This document shows positions 7,640-18,000 of a stretch of 64,000 nt of DNA, piece after piece. The stretch lies in contig NZ_CP170554.1 in assembly GCF_042701255.1 (NCBI RefSeq), positions 2,418,001-2,482,000 of the forward strand. The letters are read 5' to 3'. The DNA is from Tahibacter sp042701255. GTDB taxonomy: Bacteria > Pseudomonadota > Gammaproteobacteria > Xanthomonadales > Rhodanobacteraceae. Below the pieces are notes generated by a model. It was not told the DNA's origin, searched no databases, and saw only the letters and a program-made list of their open reading frames with translations. Positions within the stretch are counted from its first letter, which is position 1. Each line of letters begins with the position of its first letter. The position numbers and the translations under genes are program-made.

Positions 7640-10504
7640 ATGTCTGAGGCAACCGGCCAGCCTTGGCCAGAGAACACGCATCGCCTGCGCCTGGGCGAGG
7701 TGGAGTTCGACCTGCGCTATCGCAGCGTGCATCGCAACGGACGCGTGCACGAGCTCAATCAGCGTTGCTTCGATCTGCTGCTGCTGTTCCTGCGCGAGCC
7801 GCACCTGCTGCATACGCGTGAGGAAATCTTCCGTCGCGTCTGGTCCGGCGCCGTCGTCGAAGACGCGAACATCACGACCAGCATCTGGATGTTGCGCAAG
7901 GCCCTCGGCGACGAAGCCAAGGGCTGGATACGCACGGTGTCCAAGCAGGGCTACGTGTTCGATCCGCCCGGCGCGATCGAACCCGCGCCGATCGAGCCGG
8001 CGCCGGCCAACGACGTCGCCGCGTCCGAACCCGTCGCCGCACCGCCGCCGCCCCTGCAGGCCGAGCCGGTTGCGGCAGAACCCACACCGTCGGCGGCGCC
8101 GTTGCGCCGGCACAGTGCCGCGGCCGTCGCGGCCCTGCTGCTGGTCGGCGCCCTGCTGGTCGCCGCTTTCGCCTGGCCGATGGAGCTGCCGAACCCGCGC
8201 CGCGTCGTGCTCGTCGCGGTGCCCGATACCTCGCTGCAGAGCGAGGCGCGCTGGCCGGCCGAGCTGCTGTACGGCTGGATCGAATGGCAGCTCGCCGCGC
8301 GCAGCGACCGCGTCGTGCTGGCCGATGCCTCGACCGAGCGTGACGGCGACGACGTCGTCGTGCTGCTCAGTGTCGCGATGCCGGTCGGCCGCGACAGCGA
8401 GTGGCACGTGCGCGCGCACCTGCATGACAGCAGCGGCGACGCGAGCTTCGACCGCGGCAGCACGCCGGAGCGTCTGGTCGGTGCGATCGACGAGGTCGGC
8501 CGCGAGGTCGTGCGGCATTTCGCGCCGGACATGGACGACGCACAGCCGCCGTCGCTGGGCACGCTGGAACCTGCCGTCGCGCCGGACCTCGTCAAGGCCA
8601 TCGCCGCCGCGCAGCGCGACCGCTGGAGCGAGGCCGCGGCGCTGTATCGGCGCGTGCTCGAAGCCGCGCCGGAATTCGGTTTCGCACGCCTGCGTCTGGC
8701 CGCGGCGCTGGCCGAGCTGGGCCAGTCCAATGCGGCCCAGGCCGAGCTCGCGCTGGCCGAGCGCTGGGTCGCGCGCCTGCCGGCCGCGCTGCAGCCGTTG
8801 CCGCAGGCGCAGATGCTCGCGATCCGCCAGGACTACTGCGCCGCCGCGCAGCAGTTCGGCGAACTGTGGACGAAGAGCCGTGCCACGCGGTCGGATCTGC
8901 GTCTGGCCGAAGCCGTCAATCTGCGCCGGGCTGGCCGCAGCCGCGATGCGCAGGAGCGGCTGTCGGGCGTGCTGCCGGCAACGCCGGCGCAGGCATTGCC
9001 GTGGCTGGTCGAGCGTGCCGAGGCGGAGCTTGCCAACCTCGACCTCGCGCATGCGCGCGCGACCGCGGCCGAAGCGATCAAGCTCGCGCGTGCTCTGGAC
9101 TGGGATCACGACCGCGCGCGGGCCGTGCTGCTGCTGATCGATGCGATGAGCTGGAGCGAGCTGCCCATCGAGGACGCGCTCTACGACGATGCGATCGCCG
9201 GCTTCGGCGAATCGGGCGATCGCCTCGGTCTGCGCCGCGCGCGCGTGCTGCACGAGCTGCGCGACGATTCCGGCGCCGATGCCGACGGTGCGATCGCGGA
9301 ACTGGACGAACTGCTGGCCGAAGCCCGCGCCGCCGGCAACGCGGCGATCGAGGTCGATGCGCTGCGCCGCGTCGGCCTGCGCGAGCTGCGTCGCGGCGAT
9401 GTCCGTGCGGCGCAGCAGCGTTTCAAGCAGGCCGAGGCCGTGGCCGAATCGGCCGGCGACCATTCGCTGGAACGCGAGGTCGATGCGGATCTGCTGCGCC
9501 TGGACTCCTGGGGCGGCGATTTCACCGCCGTCGAGGGGCGCCTCGCAACGTTGCGCGCCGCGCCGCTGCAGGGGCGCACGGCCTTCTTCGTCGGTATGGC
9601 CGCGGCACGGCTGCAGTTGCGTCGAGGCCAGTACGATGCGGCGCTGTCGACCGTGGATGCGGCCGAAGAGCAGTTGCGTGCGAACGAGACGCGCAGCCTG
9701 CCGCCGATCGCGGCCGGGCTGGCCTGCACGCGCGCGGCCGTGCTCATACGCCAGGGCCGCACGGCCGACGCGAATACCGCGATCAATGCCTGCAATACGC
9801 CGCAGTTGCCGTTTTACGCGGGCCGCGCCGGCGTGCTCGAAGCGCGTCTGAGCGTGCTCGCCGGCGACGAGGCCACGTCGCGCAGCCGGCTGCTCGCGCT
9901 GCAGGGATCGGACTTGTTACAGCCGGCTTCGCAGGTCGAAGGCTGGCTGCTCGAGGCCGAGCTCGCGCCGCTGCTCGCGCGCATCGGCGAGACGCAGCGC
10001 GCCGCCGCGCTCGTCGATGCACTGATTCCGGCCGTGGCGGCCAGCGGTCTTGCCGCGATCGAAGCCGACGTACGGCTCGTGGCGGCCGAACTCGCGCTGT
10101 CCCGCGGCGAGCTCGCTGCGGCGCAGGCCCAGTTGAACCGGGTCGACGCACTGGTCCAGGCCGACGACTGGGACGCGCGCGAATACCTGCAGCGCCTGCA
10201 GGTGCTGCTGCTGCGCGCCCAGGGTCAGGAAACCGCGGCCTGGCAGCGCCTGGCCGCGCTGCACGAAGCCGCGCGCACGCATGGCGACGTGCCGGCCGAG
10301 CTGCAGCTGCATAGCCTCGCCGGTGCGCAGCTCGTCGAGCTTTGCCCCGCCGAACGTCACGAACGCCTGCTGGCCCAGTCCGGCATGCGCGGCGTCGCCC
10401 AGCCCTGGCCGGCGAGCGTGCCCGTCGTCGGCAACGGCCCTGCGCCGGCCAGTCTCGGCGGCGCGCCGGCCGGTCTGCGCGCACGCGCGATCGGCCTGCG
10501 TTGA
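7640..10504 (+). CDS. Winged-helix / transmembrane / TPR one-component regulator (CadC-like)
   Basis: A 954 aa membrane-anchored transcription regulator. Residues 15-108 form an OmpR/PhoB-type winged helix (EEIFRRVWSGAVVEDANITT, SIWMLRKALGDEAKGWIRTV, KQGYVF). A Pro/Ala-rich linker (about 112-157) leads to one membrane helix (about 160-180). The rest, about 180-954, is alpha-helical with TPR-like repeats and is predicted to lie in the periplasm. It would sense a signal there and bind DNA directly, as CadC does, with no kinase partner. The ATG at 7640 has GGAGAAAC upstream. A paralogue of the same architecture lies at 55502-58063. The target genes are unknown. Confidence 0.85.
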   Translation: MSEATGQPWPENTHRLRLGEVEFDLRYRSVHRNGRVHELNQRCFDLLLLFLREPHLLHTREEIFRRVWSGAVVEDANITTSIWMLRKALGDEAKGWIRTVSKQGYVFDPPGAIEPAPIEPAPANDVAASEPVAAPPPPLQAEPVAAEPTPSAAPLRRHSAAAVAALLLVGALLVAAFAWPMELPNPRRVVLVAVPDTSLQSEARWPAELLYGWIEWQLAARSDRVVLADASTERDGDDVVVLLSVAMPVGRDSEWHVRAHLHDSSGDASFDRGSTPERLVGAIDEVGREVVRHFAPDMDDAQPPSLGTLEPAVAPDLVKAIAAAQRDRWSEAAALYRRVLEAAPEFGFARLRLAAALAELGQSNAAQAELALAERWVARLPAALQPLPQAQMLAIRQDYCAAAQQFGELWTKSRATRSDLRLAEAVNLRRAGRSRDAQERLSGVLPATPAQALPWLVERAEAELANLDLAHARATAAEAIKLARALDWDHDRARAVLLLIDAMSWSELPIEDALYDDAIAGFGESGDRLGLRRARVLHELRDDSGADADGAIAELDELLAEARAAGNAAIEVDALRRVGLRELRRGDVRAAQQRFKQAEAVAESAGDHSLEREVDADLLRLDSWGGDFTAVEGRLATLRAAPLQGRTAFFVGMAAARLQLRRGQYDAALSTVDAAEEQLRANETRSLPPIAAGLACTRAAVLIRQGRTADANTAINACNTPQLPFYAGRAGVLEARLSVLAGDEATSRSRLLALQGSDLLQPASQVEGWLLEAELAPLLARIGETQRAAALVDALIPAVAASGLAAIEADVRLVAAELALSRGELAAAQAQLNRVDALVQADDWDAREYLQRLQVLLLRAQGQETAAWQRLAALHEAARTHGDVPAELQLHSLAGAQLVELCPAERHERLLAQSGMRGVAQPWPASVPVVGNGPAPASLGGAPAGLRARAIGLR

Positions 10505-10664
10505 ACCGCGGCGCACCGCCGGCCCGGATACGGATGCCGGCGTCGCTGCGGTGCGCAGCGGGCCGACGTTCGGCGGCCGGGACTTCCGCTGGTCGCGGCC
10601 CTAGTGCAACAGCGTCAATCCGTTCACGTATGTTCGACCGCCGTTCCTCTGCCTGCTGCCGCTG

Positions 10665-11573
10665 ATGGCTCGCTCTGCTCTGGCGCCGCTGCGCGCCGCT
10701 CTCGCGTTCGCGCTCGTGGCCGCCAGCACCGTGCTGCATGCGTCCGCATTGCTGCCGCTCGCCGCGCTCAAGGCCCTGCTGCCGTCGGCGCCGCTGCGCC
10801 GGCGCCTGAGCCGCGCACTGGCCGCGATCGCGCACAGCTGGATCGCTTTCAACAGCGGCCTGATCCGCCGCGCCGGCACGCGCGTTCGCGTCGACGGCGC
10901 CGACGGGCTGCAGCGCGACGGCTGGTATCTCGTCGTCTGCAATCACCAGAGCTGGGTCGACATTCCGGTGCTGCAGCTCGTCTTCAACGACCGCATTCCG
11001 CTGCTGACCTTCTTCCTCAAGCGCGAGCTGATCTGGGTGCCGGTGCTCGGGCTGGCGTGGTGGGCGCTGGATTTCCCGTTCATGCGGCGCTATTCGCGCG
11101 CCCAGCTCGAAAAACATCCGGAATGGCGCGGCAAGGACCTCGAAGCGACGCGGCGCGCCTGCGAGAAATTCCGCGAGCAGCCCGTGGCGATCATGAACTT
11201 CGTCGAGGGCACGCGCTTCACGCCGGCCAAGCATGCGCAGCAGGCGTCGCCGTATGCGCATCTGCTGCTGCCGCGCGCCGGCGGCATCGCTTTCGTGCTG
11301 CAGTCCATGGGGCCGCTGCTGCAGGCGGTGATCGACGTGACCGTGGTCTATCCGCGCGGTCGTCCTACCGTATACGACCTGCTCGCCGGCCGCGTCGGCG
11401 AAGTCCGCGTCGACGTGCGCCGACGCGCGATTCCGCCGGAGTATCTCGCCGGCGACTATCAGAACGACGCCGCCTTCCGCGAGTGCTTCCAGCAATGGAT
11501 CAATGCGCTGTGGCAGGAAAAGGATGCACGCATGCAGACCTTGCAGGACGCGCGCGGCGACGACGTGCCGTAA
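10665..11573 (+). CDS. PlsC-family lysophospholipid acyltransferase (YihG-like)
   Basis: Predicted inner-membrane acyltransferase of 302 aa that transfers an acyl group to a lysophospholipid such as 1-acyl-glycerol-3-phosphate. The HX4D catalytic motif is His94-Asp99 (NHQSWVD), and the substrate-binding motif FVEGTRFTP follows. An N-terminal hydrophobic segment (about 8-35) should anchor it. The length and these motifs match the E. coli YihG/YihG-like branch better than PlsC proper, which is shorter. No strong ribosome-binding site precedes ATG 10665. An in-frame ATG at 11524 near the end is internal. Confidence 0.85.
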   Translation: MARSALAPLRAALAFALVAASTVLHASALLPLAALKALLPSAPLRRRLSRALAAIAHSWIAFNSGLIRRAGTRVRVDGADGLQRDGWYLVVCNHQSWVDIPVLQLVFNDRIPLLTFFLKRELIWVPVLGLAWWALDFPFMRRYSRAQLEKHPEWRGKDLEATRRACEKFREQPVAIMNFVEGTRFTPAKHAQQASPYAHLLLPRAGGIAFVLQSMGPLLQAVIDVTVVYPRGRPTVYDLLAGRVGEVRVDVRRRAIPPEYLAGDYQNDAAFRECFQQWINALWQEKDARMQTLQDARGDDVP

Positions 11574-11650
11574 CGCGGCGATCTGCGCGACGGTGTCAGT
11601 GTCCGTCGTGACGCTACGACCGCGCGATTCCGGCTTTCCGGACGCTTGCC

Positions 11651-11656
11651 TATACT
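11651..11656 (+). promoter_or_regulatory. Possible -10 element of the RCC1-repeat gene
   Basis: TATACT lies 26 bp upstream of the chosen start codon. No good -35 hexamer was found at the right distance, so the assignment is weak. Confidence 0.3.
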
Positions 11657-11682
11657 TCGCGCAGTTCAGGACGAATATCGCC

Positions 11683-13944
11683 ATGCTCAGGACGCTCGCG
11701 AGTCTGTTGCTCAGCCTGCCGGCGCTGGCCTTCGCGGCGACCACGCCGCAGATCGTGGCCGGCAGTCAGGTGCTCTGGCTGCAGCCCGACGGCACGGTCT
11801 GGGCCAGCGGCGACGCGGAGCCCGTGCGCGGCGACGACGATCCGCAGCCGCGCAAGACCTTCCGCCGCATCGAAGGGCTGACGCGCATCGTCGCCCTCGC
11901 GATCAATCACGACGCTTCCGATTCGGCCGCGGCCATCGACGCCGACGGCGCGCTGTGGCTCTGGGGCGAACTCGGCGAGCTGGCCTGCACGACCGAGCAA
12001 TGCAAGCTGCCGCCGCATCAGCCGCGGCGTTTCGAGGCGATCGGCAGCGTGCGCGCGGTCGCGCTGGGGCGCCAGCATCTGCTCGCGATCGGTCGCGACG
12101 GCCGTCTGCGCAGCGTCGGCAGCAACGCGCTCGGCCAGCTCGGCAGCGGACCGCTGCGCAACGAATCGCGCATGCAGGCGCGCCTGCCGCGCGTCGTCGA
12201 CGCGATTCCCGATGCGGTGGCCGTCGCCGCGCAGGGCGACACCAGTCTCGTACTGCGCAGCGACGGCACGGTCTGGGGCATGGGCAGCGCGCGCTGGGGC
12301 CTGCTCGGCGAAGCGGGCCGCTGGCGGCCGCTGGATTTCGCCGATCCGCCGCAGGCCGAGCCGCTGCGCATCGCCGGCCTCGACGGCATCGCGGCGATCA
12401 GTGTCGGGCGTTTCCACGGCCTTGCGCTGGATCGCGACGGCCGCGTCTGGGGCTGGGGCGCGAACGAATCGGCCCAGCTCGCGACGCCGGCGGTCGATCT
12501 GGCCGTGCGTGCGCCGCAACTGCTGAGCGGACTGGATCAGGCTGCGGCGGTCGCCGCCGGCGACGACTACAGCCTCGTGCTCAAGCGCGACGGCACGGTG
12601 TGGGCCCGCGGCGGCAACGTCTACGGCACCCTCGGCGATGGCGGCGACGAACTCGAAGGCGATCTGCGCCGCGCCGAGCTGCTCGACGGGCAGGGTGTCG
12701 TCGAGCTGTTCGCCGGCGACTACAACGCATTCGCACGGCTCGCCGACGGCCGCCTGCTCGGCTGGGGCACGAACGGCGCGACGGTCGGCGGTTTCGATGC
12801 CGCCGGCGACGACGTGACCCTGCTGCCCGCCGTATTGGACCGGGACCGCCGGCCGGCGCCGCCGAGCGCGGCGGTCAAGGCCGGCGCGGCCGCGTTCCAT
12901 TTCACGGCGGAACTGGCCAGCGACGAAGCGGCCGCGCGCATCGAGCTCTGGATCGGCGGCCGCCGCAGCGCCGTGCTGGATCTCGACCGCATGACGCCGC
13001 GCAGCCATCGTGCCCAGGCCGTCGTCGAACTCACCCCCGGCATCCATGCCTACGAGCTGCGCGGCGAGACACGGCAGGGCGAGGCGGCGCCGCAGGCAGT
13101 GCAGGGCCGCGGTGCGATCGTCGTCACGGCCGGCGGCGTCGAGGCGCAGTTCCGCGCGCGCGCCGCGGCGCAGGGGCTGCTCGCGGCCTACCGGCAATCG
13201 GTCGCGTTGCTGCGCGCAGTCACGCCGCTGGATGCCCGCGCCGATCTGCAGGCCGGCGCGGTACCGCCGGCAGCGGTGCTCGACCTCTACGAGAAACAGC
13301 TCGGCCGCCGTCTGCCCAGGACCTATCGCGATGCACTGCGCACGATAGGTCCGTTCAGTCTCGGCGTCGGCGGCGAACACTACCCGGCCGTCGCGCTGTT
13401 CGCACCGATGCAGTTGCGTACGCTCGACGACTGGGTCGCGCGCGCGTTGCAGGACGTGGCCGCGCCCGGCGTCGACGGACCGGCGTCGCGCGATCAGGAA
13501 GTGCTCGATCGTTTCCGCGTGTTCGCCTCGGAACTGCAGCCGGCGCGCGAGCGGCTTGCGGAGCGCTGGAAGAGCGAGCGCCTCGCGGCGCTGTTGCCGG
13601 AACAGATCTATCTGATCGTGCCGGAGCAGGCCACGTCCTGCGACGGTCGCCGCGCGCATCAGCGACTCGTCGATTTCTTCGAAGTGCAGCAGGACGAGGA
13701 AAGCGGCGAGGAACACTATTTCGGCTGGGCCGACAGCGCCGACTGCGAGCTCGATCTGCCGGCTGCGTTGCAGCAGGCCGTGTTCGAACACTACACCTCG
13801 GCTGCACGTGCCAACGGCGTCGTGTTCGTGCGTGCGGATCTTTCGCCGGGCGAACGCGCCGTGGTCACGCCCGAGCGGCTGGATGCGGCCGGCACGGCAG
13901 CGACACTGCGCCTGTCCGGCGGCGAACCGGTGACTGAGTATTGA
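11683..13944 (+). CDS. Exported RCC1-repeat protein with a C-terminal SMI1/KNR4-like domain
   Basis: A 753 aa protein. The ATG at 11683 starts a clear signal peptide (MLRTLASLLLSLPALAFA). From about 25 to 400 there are RCC1-type blades with the recurring core D-G-x-V/L-W/R-x-x-G (QPDGTVWASG, DADGALWLWGE, RSDGTVWGMG, DRDGRVWGWGAN, KRDGTVWARGGN, ADGRLLGWG). Together these should fold as a beta-propeller. A beta-rich linker follows (about 405-490). The C-terminal third contains LDLYEKQLGRRLPRTYRDAL and a further acidic region, resembling the SUKH (SMI1/KNR4) superfamily known from immunity proteins. The propeller is certain; the SUKH assignment is pattern-based. No toxin partner is adjacent. Confidence 0.75.
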   Translation: MLRTLASLLLSLPALAFAATTPQIVAGSQVLWLQPDGTVWASGDAEPVRGDDDPQPRKTFRRIEGLTRIVALAINHDASDSAAAIDADGALWLWGELGELACTTEQCKLPPHQPRRFEAIGSVRAVALGRQHLLAIGRDGRLRSVGSNALGQLGSGPLRNESRMQARLPRVVDAIPDAVAVAAQGDTSLVLRSDGTVWGMGSARWGLLGEAGRWRPLDFADPPQAEPLRIAGLDGIAAISVGRFHGLALDRDGRVWGWGANESAQLATPAVDLAVRAPQLLSGLDQAAAVAAGDDYSLVLKRDGTVWARGGNVYGTLGDGGDELEGDLRRAELLDGQGVVELFAGDYNAFARLADGRLLGWGTNGATVGGFDAAGDDVTLLPAVLDRDRRPAPPSAAVKAGAAAFHFTAELASDEAAARIELWIGGRRSAVLDLDRMTPRSHRAQAVVELTPGIHAYELRGETRQGEAAPQAVQGRGAIVVTAGGVEAQFRARAAAQGLLAAYRQSVALLRAVTPLDARADLQAGAVPPAAVLDLYEKQLGRRLPRTYRDALRTIGPFSLGVGGEHYPAVALFAPMQLRTLDDWVARALQDVAAPGVDGPASRDQEVLDRFRVFASELQPARERLAERWKSERLAALLPEQIYLIVPEQATSCDGRRAHQRLVDFFEVQQDEESGEEHYFGWADSADCELDLPAALQQAVFEHYTSAARANGVVFVRADLSPGERAVVTPERLDAAGTAATLRLSGGEPVTEY

Positions 13945-14031
13945 TCGGTGCTTCGTCGCGGGCGCGGCCCGCACGCGGCCGCGGCTACGCGATCGCGACT
14001 CTCTGAAGAAACGTTGCCGTGGTCGTACGAA

Positions 14032-14565
14032 TCAGAGCCGCGCGAGCAGCTCGACGTCGATCGTGCCGTGTTCGCCGAGTAGCTGCACGGCGCCGTCCTG
14101 GATCAGGCATTGCAGTTCGAGCTTGCGCGCGGCGATCGCAGCGAGCGCCGCACAGGTCGCCGCGCCGATCTCCACGACCTGCAGCCGGCGCTGGCGGCTC
14201 AGCGCGGCGCCGACCTTGTCCCACCAGATCGGTGCGGCACGGCCGTAGCTGTACACCTTCACCTCGCCGGCGCGGCCCGCGGCCTGGCGCAGCCGTTGCT
14301 CGTCGGGCTGGCCCAGCTCGATCCACTGCGTGATCGCGCCGGTCAGGTCCTTGCGCCAGAGATCGGGTTCGTCGACGTCGCTGAGGCCCTTGCCGAAGCT
14401 CAGCGCCTCGTCCGCGTTCAGCGCGAATGCGAGCACGCGCAGCATCAGGCGTTCCTCGGTTTCCGACGGATGGCGCGCGAGGGTCAGCGCATGGGTGGCG
14501 TAGTAATGCCGGTCCAGGTCGCTGACCTGCAGCTCGATCTTGTGGATGGTCGCGTTGAGTGCCAC
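14032..14565 (-). CDS. yaeQ: YaeQ family protein
   Basis: A 177 aa protein matching YaeQ in length and sequence from end to end: MALNATIHKIELQVSDLDRH, HALTLARHPSETEERLMLR, SDVDEPDLWRKDLTGAITQW, IELGQPDEQRLRQA, VKVYSYGR. YaeQ has a PD-(D/E)XK nuclease-like fold. E. coli YaeQ was described as suppressing loss of RfaH, but its biochemical role is unsettled. The gene is the last of a probable minus-strand run mfd - DUF985 cupin - yaeQ, starting 4 nt after the cupin stop codon. Confidence 0.92.
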   Translation of the reverse strand: MALNATIHKIELQVSDLDRHYYATHALTLARHPSETEERLMLRVLAFALNADEALSFGKGLSDVDEPDLWRKDLTGAITQWIELGQPDEQRLRQAAGRAGEVKVYSYGRAAPIWWDKVGAALSRQRRLQVVEIGAATCAALAAIAARKLELQCLIQDGAVQLLGEHGTIDVELLARL

Positions 14566-14569
14566 GGCG

Positions 14570-15052
14570 TCAGGCCAGGTCGAGCAGCGCGTCGTCGATG
14601 TCGCCGAGACGACGCGCGACGTCGGGCGCCTGATCCAGCAGCGCGAAGCCGCGGTATTCGTAGCCCGGCGCGACGGTGCAGCCGACCAGGGTGTAGGCGC
14701 CGCGCGGCCGCGCCGCCTGCCACATGCCGGCCGGCACGACGAACACCGGCGCCGAATCGCGCGAGGCCGGACCGAGGATGTGCGAGATCAGCACGCCTTC
14801 GACCGGGTCGTAGCGCAGCAGCTCCAGCGGCTGGCCTTCGTAGAAATGCCAGACCTCGTCCGCATCGACGCGATGCCAGCGGCTGAGCTCACCGTCGGCG
14901 AGCAGGAAATAGATCGACGTCGCGACGGCGCGCTGCGTGCTGTCGCCGTAAGCCACGCGCGTGGACGATTCGTAGATGCGCCGGTAGTGGCCGCCTTCGA
15001 TGTGCGGTTCCAGCTGCAGCGCGCGTATGAGTTCTTCGGCTCGTGTATGCAT
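14570..15052 (-). CDS. Cupin superfamily protein, DUF985 type
   Basis: A 160 aa protein of the cupin_5/DUF985 family. Typical family landmarks are present: LELEPHIEGGHYRRIYES-like N-terminus (LQLEPHIEGGHYRRIYE), SIYFLL, WHRVDADEVWHFYEGQPLEL, VVPAGMWQAARPRG, YTLVGCTVAPGYEYRGF. His and Glu residues in WHRVDADEVWHF are the likely metal-binding positions. The family is soluble and of unknown function; some members resemble sugar isomerases. The start at ATG 15052 is supported by the conserved opening (MHTRAEELI). It lies between mfd (29 nt upstream) and yaeQ (4 nt downstream), suggesting co-transcription rather than a shared pathway. Confidence 0.9.
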   Translation of the reverse strand: MHTRAEELIRALQLEPHIEGGHYRRIYESSTRVAYGDSTQRAVATSIYFLLADGELSRWHRVDADEVWHFYEGQPLELLRYDPVEGVLISHILGPASRDSAPVFVVPAGMWQAARPRGAYTLVGCTVAPGYEYRGFALLDQAPDVARRLGDIDDALLDLA

Positions 15053-15081
15053 GAAAAATTCCGTAGTCGTTGATGCGGCGC

Positions 15082-18000
15082 TCAGGGCGCCTTGCGCCGG
15101 CCCAGCGCGGCGAGCAAGTCGTGGGTCGAACGCAGGCGCTCGGCGGCGCCCGGCATTTCCAGCCGCACCTTGAGCTTGTCCTGGCCGTCCAGCGCGTAGA
15201 CGCGCGGCTGGCTCTGCAGCAGCTTGATGACGGCCATCGGATCGATGTTGGGCTGCGGCGCGAATACGACGCGGCCGCCCTGGGCCCCGAAATCGATCTT
15301 GCGTATGCCCAGTTCCGTCGCGCGCAGCTTGATCTCGGTCACCGCGAACAGGTGCTTGACCGGATCGGGCAGCAGGCCGAAGCGGTCGATCATCTCGACC
15401 TGCAGCTCGCGCAGGCGCTCGCCGTCGCGCGCGCTGGCGATGCGCTTGTACAGGGTCAGGCGCGCATGCACGTCGGGCAGGTAGTCGTCCGGGATCAGCG
15501 CGGGCAGATGCAGCTCGACTTCGGTCTCGTGCGCGCTGACCAGCTCGAAATCCGGCACCTTGCCGCTCTTGAGTGCACGCACGGCGCGTTCGAGCAGGTC
15601 GGTGTACAGCGAGAAGCCGATCTCCTGCATCTGGCCGCTCTGCTCGTCGCCGAGCAGTTCGCCGGCGCCGCGGATTTCCAGATCGTGCGTGGCCAGCGTG
15701 AAGCCGGCGCCGAGTTCTTCCATCGAAGCCAGCGCTTCGAGGCGCTTCTCCGCGTCGGCCGTCATCTGGCGCCGGTCCGGCACGACGAGATAGGCATAGG
15801 CACGGTGATGCGAGCGGCCGACGCGGCCGCGCAGCTGGTGCAGCTGGGCCAGGCCGAAGCGGTCGGCGCGGTTGACGATGATGGTGTTCGCGCTCGGTAT
15901 GTCGATGCCCGACTCGATGATGGTCGTGCACAGCAGCACGTTGAAACGCTGACGGTGGAAATCGAGCATGACCTGCTCGAGCTCCTTTTCCGGCATCTGC
16001 CCGTGGGCGACGCGGATGCGCGCCTCGGGAACAAGTGCCTGCAGGTCGCGCTGCATCTTCTCGATCGTCTCGACCTCGTTGTGCAGGAAATACACCTGGC
16101 CGCCGCGCTGCAGTTCGCGCTGGAACGCTTCGCGCAGCTGCGCCGGATCCCACGGCGCGATGAAGGTCTTGACCGCGAGGCGATGCGCCGGCGGCGTCGC
16201 GATGATGGACAGGTCGCGCATGCCCGACATGGCCATGTTCAGGGTGCGCGGGATCGGCGTCGCGGTCAGGGTCAGCAGATCGACCTCGGCGCGAAGCTTC
16301 TTGAGCTGCTCCTTCTGACGCACGCCGAAGCGCTGTTCCTCGTCGACGATGACGAGGCCGAGCTGCTTGAACTTCACGTCCTGCTGCAGCAGACGATGCG
16401 TGCCTATCATCACGTCGATGCGGCCGTCGGCCAGTTTGGCCATGGCCTCCTCGACTTCCTTCTTGGTCTTGAAGCGGCTCAGCACGTCGACGCGGATCGG
16501 CCAGTCGGCGTAGCGGTCGCGGAAGTTCTGATAGTGCTGCTGCGCGAGCAAGGTGGTCGGCACGAGCAAGGCCACCTGCTTGCCGGCCATGGCCGTGACG
16601 AAGGCCGCGCGCAGCGCGACTTCGGTCTTGCCGAAGCCGACGTCGCCGCAGACCACGCGATCCATCGGTTTGGGCGCGGCCAGATCGGCCAGCACCGCGT
16701 CGATCGCGCTGATCTGGTCCGGGGTTTCCTCGAACGGGAACGCCGCGGCGAACTGTTCGTAGGCGCTGCGGTCGATCGCCAGCGCAGTGCCCTGGCGCGC
16801 TTCGCGCTGGGCGTAGATCGCGAGGAGCTCGGCGGCCACGTCGCGGACTTTTTCCGCGGCCTTGCGCTTGGCGCGTTCCCAGGCGTCGCCGCCCAGCGAA
16901 TGCAGCGGCGCGAGTTCGGGCGAGGTGCCCGAATAGCGCGAGACCAGATTGAGCTGCGCGACCGGCACGTAGAGCTTGTCGCCCTTGGCGTATTCGATCG
17001 CGAGGAATTCGTTGGCGCTGCCGCCGACGTCGAGCTTGATCAGGCCCTGATAGCGGCCGACGCCGTGGTCGACGTGGACGATCGGCGAGCCCAGACCGAG
17101 CTCGGTCAGATCGCGGATGATGGTTTCCGGATCCGCGCGCGGCGCGCTTGCGCCGGCGCTGCTGCTGCACGCGTTCGCCGAACAGCTCGCGTTCGGTCAG
17201 CACGGCCAGCGCCGGTTCGGTCAGCGCGAAGCCGGCCTGCAGCGGCGCGACGGCGATCGCGAAGCGCGTGTCGGCGCGGGGCGAATTCGCTCCAGCCGGA
17301 CAAGGTCTGCGGGCGCAGGCCGGCGCTCTGCAACTGCTCGATCAGCGCTTCGCGCCGGCCGGCCGATTCGGCCGCGATCAGCACGCGGCCCGGATAGGCG
17401 CCGAGGAAGCGCGTGAGCTCTTCGGCCGGCTGCTCGCCCTTGCGGTTGATCGGCAGATCCGGCGCCGGCTGCAGGCCCAGCGCCTGCACGTGTTCGTTGC
17501 TCGCGCGCGGCACGAGGTCGACGCGCAGCTCGCGGTTCAGGCGTTCGCGCAGCGGCTCCGGTGCGAGATACAACTCGGCCGGCGGCAGCACCGGTCGCTC
17601 GATGTCGTGGGCACGCTGCTCGTAGCGCTCGCCGGTCTGGCGCCAGAACTGTTCGGCCGCGTCCAGCGCGCCGTCGGCGACGACGAACAGCGAATCGGCG
17701 GCGAGGTAGTCGAACAGCGTCTCGGTCTGCGCGAAGAACAGCGGCAGGTAATAGTCGATGCCGGCCGGCGTCGTGCCTTCCTTGATGTCCTGGTACAGCG
17801 GGCAGCGGCGGATGTCGATCGGGAAACGCTCGCGCAGGCGCGTGCGGAAGCTCTTGGCCGATTCGTCGGTCAGCGGAAATTCGCGGCCCGGCAGCAGTCG
17901 CACCGATTCCACCTTGTGCAGCGAGCGCTGGGTTTCCGCGTCGAAATTGCGGATCGACTCGATTTCTTCGTCGAACAGCTCGATGCGGTAGGGTTCGGCG

